6,689 bases of DNA from Chloroflexota bacterium (GCA_021796155.1 JAJYOO010000128.1:1-6689), one strand, 5' to 3'; numbered from the stretch's first letter, positions 1-5,424 are shown. Numbers and translations are program-made. Notes: generated by a model not told the origin, from the sequence alone.

Positions 1-233
1 CGGGCGAACACAGTTTTGTCGTCATGAATGTCGGACATGACGTATCTGTGCATTTCACCAGCGCCGACCAGGCGAATGTTTACTGGCAAAAGATTCAAAT
101 TCAGCCAGGTCAAACCGTGTCTGATACATTCACCGCTCCGAGTGCGCCCGGAACTTATCAAGTTGTATGCAGCGTCCCCGGCCATTTTGAAGCGGGGATG
201 GTTGCCAAATTGATCGTTGTAGCCAGTAAGTAA
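1..233 (+). CDS. Cupredoxin (auracyanin/plastocyanin-like blue copper protein), 3' end only
   Basis: The frame is already open at the left edge (codons from base 3), so this is the C-terminal part of a longer protein and the ATG at 24 is not its start. Of 76 visible residues, the set His3 (G-E-H-S-F-V-V), Cys56, His61 and Met66 fits the four type-1 copper ligands. The closing motif reads Y-Q-V-V-C-S-V-P-G-H then four residues and Met. The C+5=H and H+5=M spacing is that known for auracyanins of Chloroflexi. PGQT and APSAPGTY are usual cupredoxin strand landmarks. There is no CxxxC of a CuA site, so it is not cytochrome oxidase subunit II. Family role: single-electron carrier outside the cytoplasmic membrane. 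The signal peptide or lipobox would lie upstream of the window. The protein ends five residues after its last strand (KLIVVASK), with no C-terminal anchor. Ligand assignment of His3 is inferred from position. Confidence 0.85.
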   Translation, partial: GEHSFVVMNVGHDVSVHFTSADQANVYWQKIQIQPGQTVSDTFTAPSAPGTYQVVCSVPGHFEAGMVAKLIVVASK

Positions 234-258
234 GTCGCACTCGGCGGACCTCCTTTGT

Positions 259-264
259 TACAAT
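259..264 (+). promoter_or_regulatory. Probable -10 box (TACAAT) of the methyltransferase gene
   Basis: TACAAT differs from TATAAT at one position and ends 6 nt before the ATG at 271, which puts the expected transcription start on or next to the A of the start codon. No convincing -35 hexamer is seen 16-18 nt upstream. No Shine-Dalgarno stands at normal spacing: the GGGG at 266-269 directly abuts the ATG. Together these suggest a leaderless mRNA. Confidence 0.5.
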
Positions 265-270
265 CGGGGT

Positions 271-1056
271 ATGACCAAACAGACCATTACCAGTTCGTCG
301 AATCCGCTTGTTAAACAAGCGCGCGCTTTGCGCGGACATAAAGCGCGCGCTGAGTCGGGTTTATTCCTGGTCGAAGGGATTCATCATGTTGGCGCGGCAG
401 TCGAAGCTGGATGGGATATTGATTCGGTTTTGTACGCGCCAGACATCTTAACCAGCAGCTTTGCGCGTGATTTGATTTCCCGCCTCGATGCCAGACTTCA
501 ACAGCCGGTATCTGCTTCGGTAATGGAATCCTTGGCTGACAAAGAAAATCCGCAAGGCATCGTTGCTATCGTTCATCGAAAACAGAAAAAGCTCGATGAG
601 ATCGAATCCGTGCGTTGCGGCGCGGCGGCGGTTTCTCCGCAAGACCCCGGAAACGTCGGAACAATTCTGCGTACGCTTGACGCTGTCGGAGCTGACGCAT
701 TGTTCCTGCTCGATGGCGGCGTGGATCCGTACCATCCAACTTCGATCCGCGCCAGCATGGGTGCGATCTTTTGGAAGCCATTTGTCCAATGTGCGTTCGG
801 CGGATTTGCTGACTGGGCGCGGCGCAGAAAGATTCAACTCGTCGGAACTTCAGCTCATGCGAAAATTGATTATCGCGGCTTTATTCCCGAACGGAACTTT
901 ATCCTTGTGCTTGGCAGCGAGCAAAAAGGTTTGTCATCCGAACATCTTAACACCTGTGACGCGTCGGTTTCCCTGCCAATGCGCGGTAGGACAAGTTCGT
1001 TGAATCTCGCGGTGGCGGCTGGGGTTTTGCTTTACCAATTTATTCAACCCGAATAG
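271..1056 (+). CDS. TrmH/SpoU-family RNA 2'-O-ribose methyltransferase
   Basis: A complete 261-residue SPOUT-class enzyme expected to transfer methyl from S-adenosylmethionine to a ribose 2'-OH in rRNA or tRNA in the cytoplasm. Residues about 28-105 form the L30e-like substrate-binding domain (F-L-V-E-G-I-H-H-V). The knotted catalytic domain carries all three SpoU motifs: motif 1 D-P-G-N-V-G-T-I-L-R-T (125-135, with the conserved Asn128 and catalytic-type Arg134), motif 2 L-V-L-G-S-E-Q-K-G-L (212-221), and motif 3 L-P-M-R-G-R-T-S-S-L-N-L-A-V-A-A (235-250, Asn245). Length and order match the RlmB/TsnR-like branch, but the target nucleotide cannot be read from sequence, so no symbol is given. 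The ATG at 271 is supported by the -10-like hexamer just before it and by the usual S-x-x-N-P-L-V-K N-terminus. It lies 37 nt after the cupredoxin stop and ends just before the hairpin at 1061. Confidence 0.93.
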   Translation: MTKQTITSSSNPLVKQARALRGHKARAESGLFLVEGIHHVGAAVEAGWDIDSVLYAPDILTSSFARDLISRLDARLQQPVSASVMESLADKENPQGIVAIVHRKQKKLDEIESVRCGAAAVSPQDPGNVGTILRTLDAVGADALFLLDGGVDPYHPTSIRASMGAIFWKPFVQCAFGGFADWARRRKIQLVGTSAHAKIDYRGFIPERNFILVLGSEQKGLSSEHLNTCDASVSLPMRGRTSSLNLAVAAGVLLYQFIQPE

Positions 1057-1060
1057 TGAT

Positions 1061-1100
1061 AATAAAAAAGCCAAAGCTCTATGACTTCGGCCTTTTTATT
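1061..1100. terminator. Bidirectional intrinsic terminator between convergent genes
   Basis: The A-rich arm 1061-1068 (AATAAAAA) pairs with 1093-1100 (TTTTTATT). The core GCC (1070-1072) pairs with GGC (1089-1091) and AAG (1074-1076) with CTT (1085-1087), leaving an 8-nt loop, with A/C mismatches between these blocks. Read rightwards the core is followed by a T-tract, and read leftwards the complementary A-tract gives the same signal. It can therefore end the methyltransferase transcript (stop at 1056) and the minus-strand operon (stop at 1125). Placement between two converging stops supports the call. Confidence 0.82.
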
Positions 1101-1124
1101 GTTCAATTCAGTTGTAGCTTCTGG

Positions 1125-1355
1125 TTAGAATTCGTCTTCGTCTTCTTCCCAGGATTCCTCTTCCTCGTCTTCAATCTCCTCGTCTTCCCATTCTTCGAGT
1201 TCTTCCTCTTCCTCCCATTCGTCCTCCTGTTTGGCTTCATCGTTGGGCGAATAGGTCGCGCAACCCGTATCGGGGTCTAGCTCCACAGCAGCGGCGGAAC
1301 AGTAACCGTCATCGAGGAAAACACAATCTGCATAGTGACAGCGAATGCGGGGCAT
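1125..1355 (-). CDS. Small four-cysteine (DUF1540-like) protein with acidic tail
   Basis: A 76-residue protein of unknown function. The N-terminal half has Cys6, Cys11, Cys19 and Cys32 (C-x4-C-x7-C-x12-C) with D-G-Y-C-S-A between them. This resembles the short DUF1540-type cysteine module and suggests a metal site or redox cysteines; the family assignment is from memory and moderate. From about residue 44 to the end, 26 of 33 residues are Asp or Glu, broken only by Trp47, Leu53, Trp56, Ile61, Ser68, Trp69 and Phe76. There is no signal peptide or membrane segment, so it is probably cytoplasmic. The start is well fixed: AAGGAG (1363-1368 on the complement) lies 7 nt before the ATG and overlaps the end of the VKOR gene, whose stop is 13 nt upstream. 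This indicates translational coupling. The strong Shine-Dalgarno and cysteine pattern argue that this, and not the hydrophobic reading of the opposite strand, is the real gene. Confidence 0.85.
   Translation of the reverse strand: MPRIRCHYADCVFLDDGYCSAAAVELDPDTGCATYSPNDEAKQEDEWEEEEELEEWEDEEIEDEEEESWEEDEDEF
1128..1226. repeat. Low-complexity purine/pyrimidine tract encoding the acidic tail
   Basis: About 100 bases made almost wholly of GAA, GAG and GAC codons on the minus strand, giving a strongly pyrimidine-biased + strand built from irregular TCTTC/CTC units. It is imperfect, not a regular tandem array. It is the sort of tract where length can vary by whole codons without loss of frame. Confidence 0.75.
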
Positions 1356-1362
1356 GTAAAAG

Positions 1363-1368
1363 CTCCTT
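1363..1368 (-). promoter_or_regulatory. Shine-Dalgarno AAGGAG of the small cysteine protein
   Basis: AAGGAG on the minus strand, 7 nt before the ATG at 1355 and starting immediately after, and partly inside, the VKOR stop codon (1369-1371). It is the strongest ribosome-binding site in the window; it decides the start and points to coupled translation. Confidence 0.85.
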
Positions 1369-1797
1369 TTAGTTAATTGGCTGGCGTACCAGCCGGATCA
1401 CCGAGAGTATGAAAAATATCGTCATCGCAATTTGCGACGTGAGACAGAACGGACATAGCGCATGGATCAGGGCAACTTCGACATAAATTAGGTAAAGCGT
1501 GAACAGGAAACCGATCAATGCCATTCCGAAGACGATCATCGTGCCGTTCGTTTGCAGGAATGAATTTCGATTTTCAATGAACAGCATTGCCATCAACGAG
1601 GCATAACCGACAATGCCCAACACCGCAACTGGAATTCCATAAACTTCCGCATAGACGCTCGAATTGACTTTCGAACAACCGCCATTTCCAATGCACATGC
1701 TTTGGTTGTCGGTGAGTTTATAGATTGTCATATAAATCGAAACTGCCAAACCAATAATAGTTAATGCAACGGAGATTCTAAAAAGCCATTTATCCAT
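1369..1797 (-). CDS. Vitamin K epoxide reductase (VKOR) family membrane protein
   Basis: A complete 142-residue integral membrane protein. Bacterial VKORs pass electrons from a periplasmic DsbA/thioredoxin-like protein to quinone and so drive disulfide formation outside the cell. All four family cysteines are present: the loop pair Cys35 and Cys41 (M-C-I-G-N-G-G-C) and the quinone-proximal pair Cys115-Cys118 in C-P-F-C. The conserved Ser47 and the Y-G-I-P-V-A-V-L-G stretch (53-61) are also there. Hydrophobic segments lie near 5-27, 54-74, 86-108 and 119-137, the four-helix VKOR core. There is no fused thioredoxin domain, so its redox partner must be encoded elsewhere. The ATG follows the moeA stop by 6 nt and uses GAGGTGA (1799-1805 on the complement), which overlaps that stop, so it is coupled to moeA. 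It could act on quinone-linked redox other than DsbA reoxidation, but the family assignment is firm. Confidence 0.92.
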   Translation of the reverse strand: MDKWLFRISVALTIIGLAVSIYMTIYKLTDNQSMCIGNGGCSKVNSSVYAEVYGIPVAVLGIVGYASLMAMLFIENRNSFLQTNGTMIVFGMALIGFLFTLYLIYVEVALIHALCPFCLTSQIAMTIFFILSVIRLVRQPIN

Positions 1798-1798
1798 G

Positions 1799-1805
1799 TC
1801 ACCTC
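1799..1805 (-). promoter_or_regulatory. Shine-Dalgarno GAGGTGA of the VKOR gene, overlapping the moeA stop
   Basis: On the minus strand the moeA TGA (1806-1804) runs straight into GAGGTGA, then one base, then the VKOR ATG at 1797. The overlap of stop and ribosome-binding site supports translational coupling of moeA and VKOR. Confidence 0.7.
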
Positions 1806-3033
1806 ATAGCCACCAGGCATCCACTGGGGAGCCAGTGGGAAGCGATTTTACACCAGCGGGGACGATAAGTAAAGCATTTGCCTGGACGAGTGATAACAAA
1901 TTTCCTGAACCTTGATGTCCGGTTAAATTTGCAGACAGGGCGCCATCGCGCTCTTCGATGATCGCGCGCAGATAACTTTCGCGCCCATCTGACTCAATAG
2001 GCTCGGCGAGTCTTACGCGGACCCTCGGGCGGGCGACCGTTATCAAGCCTGCCAGCCGTCCCAAAGCCGGGCGCACAAAAACTTCGAAGCCGACGAATGC
2101 TGAAACCGGATTGCCCGGCAGTCCAATGAACGGCACGCCGCGATATTCTCCAAACGCCAACGGTTTTCCGGGGCGCATATTGACTTTCCAAAAATCAAGT
2201 TTGCCATTTGACTCGACGACATCTTTCACGAAATCAAACGCGCCGACGCTGACACCGGCAGATGAAATAATTACATCAGCTTTCATGCTGATGGATTTAT
2301 CGAACAGGGCCTGGATTTCATCGCGCTTGTCCGGTGCGATCCCAAGCCGCAGAACTTCACATCCCGAATCTTCGATCAGCGCGGCGATGGTATATGAGTT
2401 TGTGTCGCGGATTTTCCCTGGCTTGAGCGGCTTGTCAACCGGCGCCAGTTCATCGCCGCTGGAAAGCAGCGCCACGTGCGGTTTGCGATACACATTGACC
2501 TTTGCCGCATTCAACATCGCCAACATGCCAACATCCTGCGCACGCAAACGATGACCAGCTGACAACACTTTTTCGCCACTCTTGATGTCCATGCCGCGCG
2601 TGCGAACGTTCTCGCCCGCTTTTACTGATTTATTAATTTTGACTTGCTTCGGTGCGGCTGAGTTCGGAGTTTGAAAATCGAAATCTGTATCTTCGACCAT
2701 GACAATTGCATCCGCGCCTTTTGGAAGCGGCGCGCCGGTCATAATGCGCGCGGCTTGTCCGCGCGCCAGCACAACGTCAGATGCGGAACCGGCCGGGATG
2801 TCGGCGACCACGCTCAAGGTCCGGGGCGACGCGGTGCTCGCGTCCGCAACATCCGCCGCGATCAAGGCGAAGCCGTCTACAGATGAATTGTCAAAAAGGG
2901 GGAGATCAATTGAGAGAATATCAGCGGCAAGCACGCGTCTTGCACACTGCTCGAGCGGCAACGTTTCCGCCTCGACCGGTTTGAAGTGAGAAAGGATGCG
3001 CTCCTGCGCCGCCTGCACACTGAGCAATGACAT
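1804..3033 (-). CDS. moeA: Molybdopterin molybdenumtransferase MoeA
   Basis: 409 residues from the ATG at 3033. MoeA inserts molybdate into adenylylated molybdopterin, the last step of molybdenum-cofactor synthesis in the cytoplasm. Landmarks in order: L-F-D-N-S-S-V-D-G-F-A (46-56, family F-D-N-S-A-M-D-G-Y-A), R-I-M-T-G-A-P-L-P-K-G-A-D-A (96-109), S-S-G-D-E-L (191-196), I-R-D-T-N-S-Y (208-214), S-A-G-V-S-V-G (258-264, usual G-G-V-S-V-G), M-R-P-G-K-P-L-A-F-G (286-295), G-L-P-G-N-P-V-S-A-F (304-313), and the C-terminal domain with G-S-G-N-L-L-S-L (375-382). Start choice: the frame is open further back to a GTG at 3090, and GTG 3063 has GGAGG 7 nt upstream. I prefer 3033 because TATAAT lies at 3055-3050 and MSLLSVQAAQ matches the usual N-terminus. 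No other cofactor-synthesis gene is in view. It heads a coupled operon with VKOR and the small cysteine protein. Confidence 0.94.
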   Translation of the reverse strand: MSLLSVQAAQERILSHFKPVEAETLPLEQCARRVLAADILSIDLPLFDNSSVDGFALIAADVADASTASPRTLSVVADIPAGSASDVVLARGQAARIMTGAPLPKGADAIVMVEDTDFDFQTPNSAAPKQVKINKSVKAGENVRTRGMDIKSGEKVLSAGHRLRAQDVGMLAMLNAAKVNVYRKPHVALLSSGDELAPVDKPLKPGKIRDTNSYTIAALIEDSGCEVLRLGIAPDKRDEIQALFDKSISMKADVIISSAGVSVGAFDFVKDVVESNGKLDFWKVNMRPGKPLAFGEYRGVPFIGLPGNPVSAFVGFEVFVRPALGRLAGLITVARPRVRVRLAEPIESDGRESYLRAIIEERDGALSANLTGHQGSGNLLSLVQANALLIVPAGVKSLPTGSPVDAWWL

Positions 3034-3049
3034 CTTTTTAAGCGGGCGC

Positions 3050-3055
3050 ATTATA
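3050..3055 (-). promoter_or_regulatory. Consensus -10 box (TATAAT) upstream of moeA
   Basis: A perfect TATAAT on the minus strand ends 16 nt before the ATG at 3033, predicting a leader of only about 10 nt (CTTAAAAAG just before ATG). The -35 region is weak: GTGACG (3080-3075) matches TTGACA at four of six positions but at a long 19-nt spacing, and it overlaps the palindrome at 3076-3088. Confidence 0.6.
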
Positions 3056-3075
3056 CCACGCACTTCGCCCCCTCC

Positions 3076-3088
3076 GTCACTTTGTGAC
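3076..3088. promoter_or_regulatory. Short palindrome GTCAC-TTT-GTGAC at the moeA promoter
   Basis: Two perfect 5-bp arms around a 3-bp spacer, sited where a -35 element would lie for the TATAAT at 3055-3050. The position would suit an operator, but the arms are short and I do not recognise the regulator. Half-site orientation is opposite to that of CRP (TGTGA...TCACA). Confidence 0.3.
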
Positions 3089-3089
3089 A

Positions 3090-3130
3090 CCTCCTAAATA
3101 AATTTCTTTCAGGATTTTATTTGGGGGAGG
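3090..3130. other. Imperfect inverted repeat/hairpin in the relA-moeA gap
   Basis: CCTCC (3090-3094) pairs with GGAGG (3126-3130) and AAATAAA (3096-3102) with TTTATTT (3116-3122). One base (3095) is opposed to three G (3123-3125) and the loop is 13 nt. In a transcript running from relA into moeA this would fold a 12-bp hairpin whose 3' arm contains AGGAGG, an ideal Shine-Dalgarno sequence. No U-tract follows on either strand, so it is not a standard intrinsic terminator. Confidence 0.55.
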
Positions 3131-3142
3131 AAGGGGTGGAGC

Positions 3143-5365
3143 CTATCCGCTGATGCGATGTGCCTCGGTCACATTTGGAACGTTCTCAAGTTTAGTGAGC
3201 ACTTTGCTGAGTTGTGAAATATCCTCCACTTCAACCGTCAGTCTCAATTCAGCGAGGCTTTTATTCACGTTCACTTTTACTTCAGCAATGTTGACGCCCT
3301 CATCGCTCAACAGGTTGGTGACGTCTCCCATCAAACCCTGGCGATCATATGCACGGATTCGAATCGGAACCGGATACGTTCGCACCTGCGTGCCCCAATC
3401 CACGCGCACGAGTCGCTCGCGGTCTTTGAGTCCAAGTCGCAGGATGTTCGGGCAATCCTGGCGATGAATCGTCGCGCCGCGTCCGCGCGTAATGTATCCG
3501 ATGATCTGATCGCCTGGCGCGGGATTGCAGCAACGCGCCATTGTGGTCAACAAACCTTTAAGTCCGACCACGTTGACTCCGCCGGTTGTCGGTTGCTCGA
3601 TTGTTGGCGCAGTCGTCATCAGAATATCGGCTGTTTCGCCCGTTTCAGAAATTTGGTGAATGATTTTGCTGACCGAAAGATCGCCAGTGCCGAGGTCAAC
3701 AAACATTTCATCTGGCGTTTTGAAGCCAAGGTCGCGCGCCATTTTTTCAAAGTTGACTTCGGGGATGCCAAGCCGTTGTAGTTCGTGTTCAAGCACCAAA
3801 CGTCCCTGTGAAAAATTCTGTTGATAGTTTTCCTTTTTGAACCACAAGCGGATCTTGGATTTCGCGCGCTGAGTCCGGACGAGTCCAAGATTGGAATTCA
3901 ACCAATCGCGGCTTGGCCCGCCTCGCTTTGCCGTCAGGATTTCAACCTGGTCGCCCGTTTTCAGCTCGTGATACAACGGGACAAGTTTTCCGTTGACTTT
4001 TGCGCCGCGGCAGCGATGGCCGATGTCGGTGTGGACGTGATACGCAAAGTCAACTGGCGTGGAACCGGCAGGCATGTCAATGATGTCGCCGCGCGGCGTG
4101 AACACGTAAACGCGGTCCTGAAAAACATCCGAGCGCATTGACTCGACGAATTCCGTCGCATCGTTCACGTCTGAACGCCATTCCATCATATTGCGGAGCC
4201 AGTTGATGCGCTGCTCATACGACTTATCGCGCTTGGCTCCTTCCTTATAACGCCAATGCGCGGCGATTCCGTATTCAGCGCTTTGGTGCATTTCTGGCGT
4301 GCGGATTTGAACTTCAAGCGGTTTACCATCGTCCCAGATCACAGCTGTATGGAGTGATTGATAAAAATTATCCTTAGGGGCAGCAATGTAATCATCGAAC
4401 TCGCCGGGGATTGGACGCCAGTGTGTGTGGATCAATCCGAGTGACGTGTAACACGCAGTTATATCCGGGACAATTAGGCGGACCGCGCGAACGTCGCGGA
4501 CGGCTTCAAAAGCTTTGCCCTTCTGTTCCATTTTTTTATAGATCGAGTAAATATGTTTAGGCCGCCCGGTGATCTCGGCCTTGATGTTATGTTCCGCAAA
4601 AAGTTTTTTCAGGCTTTCGATGATGACTTCAATTTGAGCTTCACGGTCCGGGCGACGTTCCGCAAGCTGTTCGGCGATCTCTTTGTATTTGGCCGGGTTG
4701 ACATATCGAAAGGCAAGGTCTTCCAATTCCCATTTAATCTGCCAGATGCCCAGCCGGTTTGCCAGCGGAGCAAAAATGTCTAGCGTTTGCTGTGCGATGC
4801 GCTTTCGCTTTGCTTCCGGTACGTGACTAAGCGTACGCATGTTATGAAGACGGTCTGCCAGTTTGATCAACACGACGCGCACGTCGTCGCCCATGGCGAG
4901 GAACGTCTTTCGCAGCGTTTCGGACGCCAGGTCGGGCCGGCGTCCGAGGGGCATTGACTTGCCCTTTGATTCGTTTCCATCCGATGGTCCGGCTTCGCCC
5001 GCGTGTTGGTCATCGCGCGAGACGCGCGGCAGGTTAGTCAGCTTTGTTACGCCATCCACGAGATTGGTAACGACATCGCCAAAGTCGCGCCGGATATCAT
5101 CGAGCGTGACGGTTGTATCCTCCACAGTATCATGCAAAAGGCCCGCGGCGAGGACTTCGGGCGGGACGTGCAGCTCCGTCAGAATCTGCGCCACAGCCAA
5201 ACAGTGGTTGATGTAAGGTTCACCGGAATTCCGCTTTTGATCCCGATGCGCTTCTTCGGCAACGCGATAGGCGCGCTGAACCAATTCCTTATCGGCTAAT
5301 GTGTAGGTTTCAGGAAGTTGTTCGAGAAGTTTTTCAAGGGGAACGGTAGCAACAGTAGATTTCAC
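3143..5365 (-). CDS. relA: RelA/SpoT-family (p)ppGpp synthetase/hydrolase, long form
   Basis: A complete 740-residue Rel protein making, and probably degrading, the stringent-response alarmone (p)ppGpp. HD hydrolase: His54, His78-Asp79, Glu82-Asp83 and D-R-L-H-N (Asp171, Asn175) are all intact. Synthetase: G-R-P-K-H-I-Y-S-I-Y-K-K-M (267-279: Arg268, Lys270, Ser274, Lys278), Asp291, Y-Q-S-L-H (335-339) and Glu351 in E-V-Q-I-R-T. TGS spans about 417-481. The zinc-finger domain has Cys612-Cys613, His634 and Cys638. ACT spans about 663-738. All five regions of full-length ribosome-associated Rel are thus present. Oddities: E-F-D-D at 322-325 instead of R-F-K-D; V-R-D-V-R-A-V-R where families usually have I-Y-D-L-x-A-V-R; and a polar insertion around 113-147. 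The start is GTG: an in-frame TAA lies 12 nt upstream and no other start precedes the HD domain. A -10-like box ends 6 nt before it. It is separated from the upstream membrane gene by 71 nt. Confidence 0.96.
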   Translation of the reverse strand: MKSTVATVPLEKLLEQLPETYTLADKELVQRAYRVAEEAHRDQKRNSGEPYINHCLAVAQILTELHVPPEVLAAGLLHDTVEDTTVTLDDIRRDFGDVVTNLVDGVTKLTNLPRVSRDDQHAGEAGPSDGNESKGKSMPLGRRPDLASETLRKTFLAMGDDVRVVLIKLADRLHNMRTLSHVPEAKRKRIAQQTLDIFAPLANRLGIWQIKWELEDLAFRYVNPAKYKEIAEQLAERRPDREAQIEVIIESLKKLFAEHNIKAEITGRPKHIYSIYKKMEQKGKAFEAVRDVRAVRLIVPDITACYTSLGLIHTHWRPIPGEFDDYIAAPKDNFYQSLHTAVIWDDGKPLEVQIRTPEMHQSAEYGIAAHWRYKEGAKRDKSYEQRINWLRNMMEWRSDVNDATEFVESMRSDVFQDRVYVFTPRGDIIDMPAGSTPVDFAYHVHTDIGHRCRGAKVNGKLVPLYHELKTGDQVEILTAKRGGPSRDWLNSNLGLVRTQRAKSKIRLWFKKENYQQNFSQGRLVLEHELQRLGIPEVNFEKMARDLGFKTPDEMFVDLGTGDLSVSKIIHQISETGETADILMTTAPTIEQPTTGGVNVVGLKGLLTTMARCCNPAPGDQIIGYITRGRGATIHRQDCPNILRLGLKDRERLVRVDWGTQVRTYPVPIRIRAYDRQGLMGDVTNLLSDEGVNIAEVKVNVNKSLAELRLTVEVEDISQLSKVLTKLENVPNVTEAHRISG

Positions 5366-5371
5366 CCGATT

Positions 5372-5377
5372 ATTTTA
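5372..5377 (-). promoter_or_regulatory. Probable -10 box (TAAAAT) of relA
   Basis: TAAAAT on the minus strand matches TATAAT at five of six positions and ends 6 nt before the GTG start at 5365, the same geometry as for the methyltransferase gene. No purine-rich Shine-Dalgarno lies at normal distance (only CGGG abuts the GTG). No clear -35 is seen. A leaderless relA mRNA is predicted. Confidence 0.5.
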
Positions 5378-5402
5378 CTGCGTATGAAGATTTTATGGCT
5401 TG

Positions 5403-5424
5403 CCTGCTTAAGCATTTTAAGCGG
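5403..5424. terminator. Weak hairpin after the membrane-protein gene
   Basis: GCTTAA (5406-5411) and TTAAGC (5417-5422) form a 6-bp stem with a 5-nt loop, starting 14 nt past the stop at 5437 on the minus strand. There is no T-tract, so termination would be weak or factor-dependent. It could instead be an operator upstream of relA, whose start is about 40 nt further on. Confidence 0.3.

Noticed and set aside
24..26. ATG at 24 as the start of the cupredoxin
   Set aside because: The frame is open to base 3 and the probable first copper-ligand histidine lies upstream of this ATG.
1056..1280. Open frame on the + strand predicting a very hydrophobic, Phe/Leu-rich 74-residue protein
   Set aside because: It is the complement of the GAA/GAG acidic-tail codons of the minus-strand gene, starts with GTG inside the previous stop region, runs over the terminator and has no ribosome-binding site.
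3076..3088. Palindrome as a CRP/FNR site
   Set aside because: Half-site orientation and spacing do not fit TGTGA-N6-TCACA or TTGAT-N4-ATCAA.
3034..3090. moeA extended to the GTG at 3090 or 3063
   Set aside because: The extra residues are not family-like and would place the start upstream of the TATAAT at 3055-3050. GTG 3063 does have a good GGAGG, so it is kept as an alternative in the moeA entry.
3123..3139. G-rich run as a G-quadruplex next to the relA stop
   Set aside because: Only two of the four G runs exceed two bases, and part of the run is already used by the hairpin at 3090-3130; at best a weak two-layer structure.
4863..5216. Long opposite-strand open frame across the relA HD region
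   Set aside because: It has no recognisable domain and lies wholly within a well-supported relA coding sequence; such shadows are expected in GC-rich genes.
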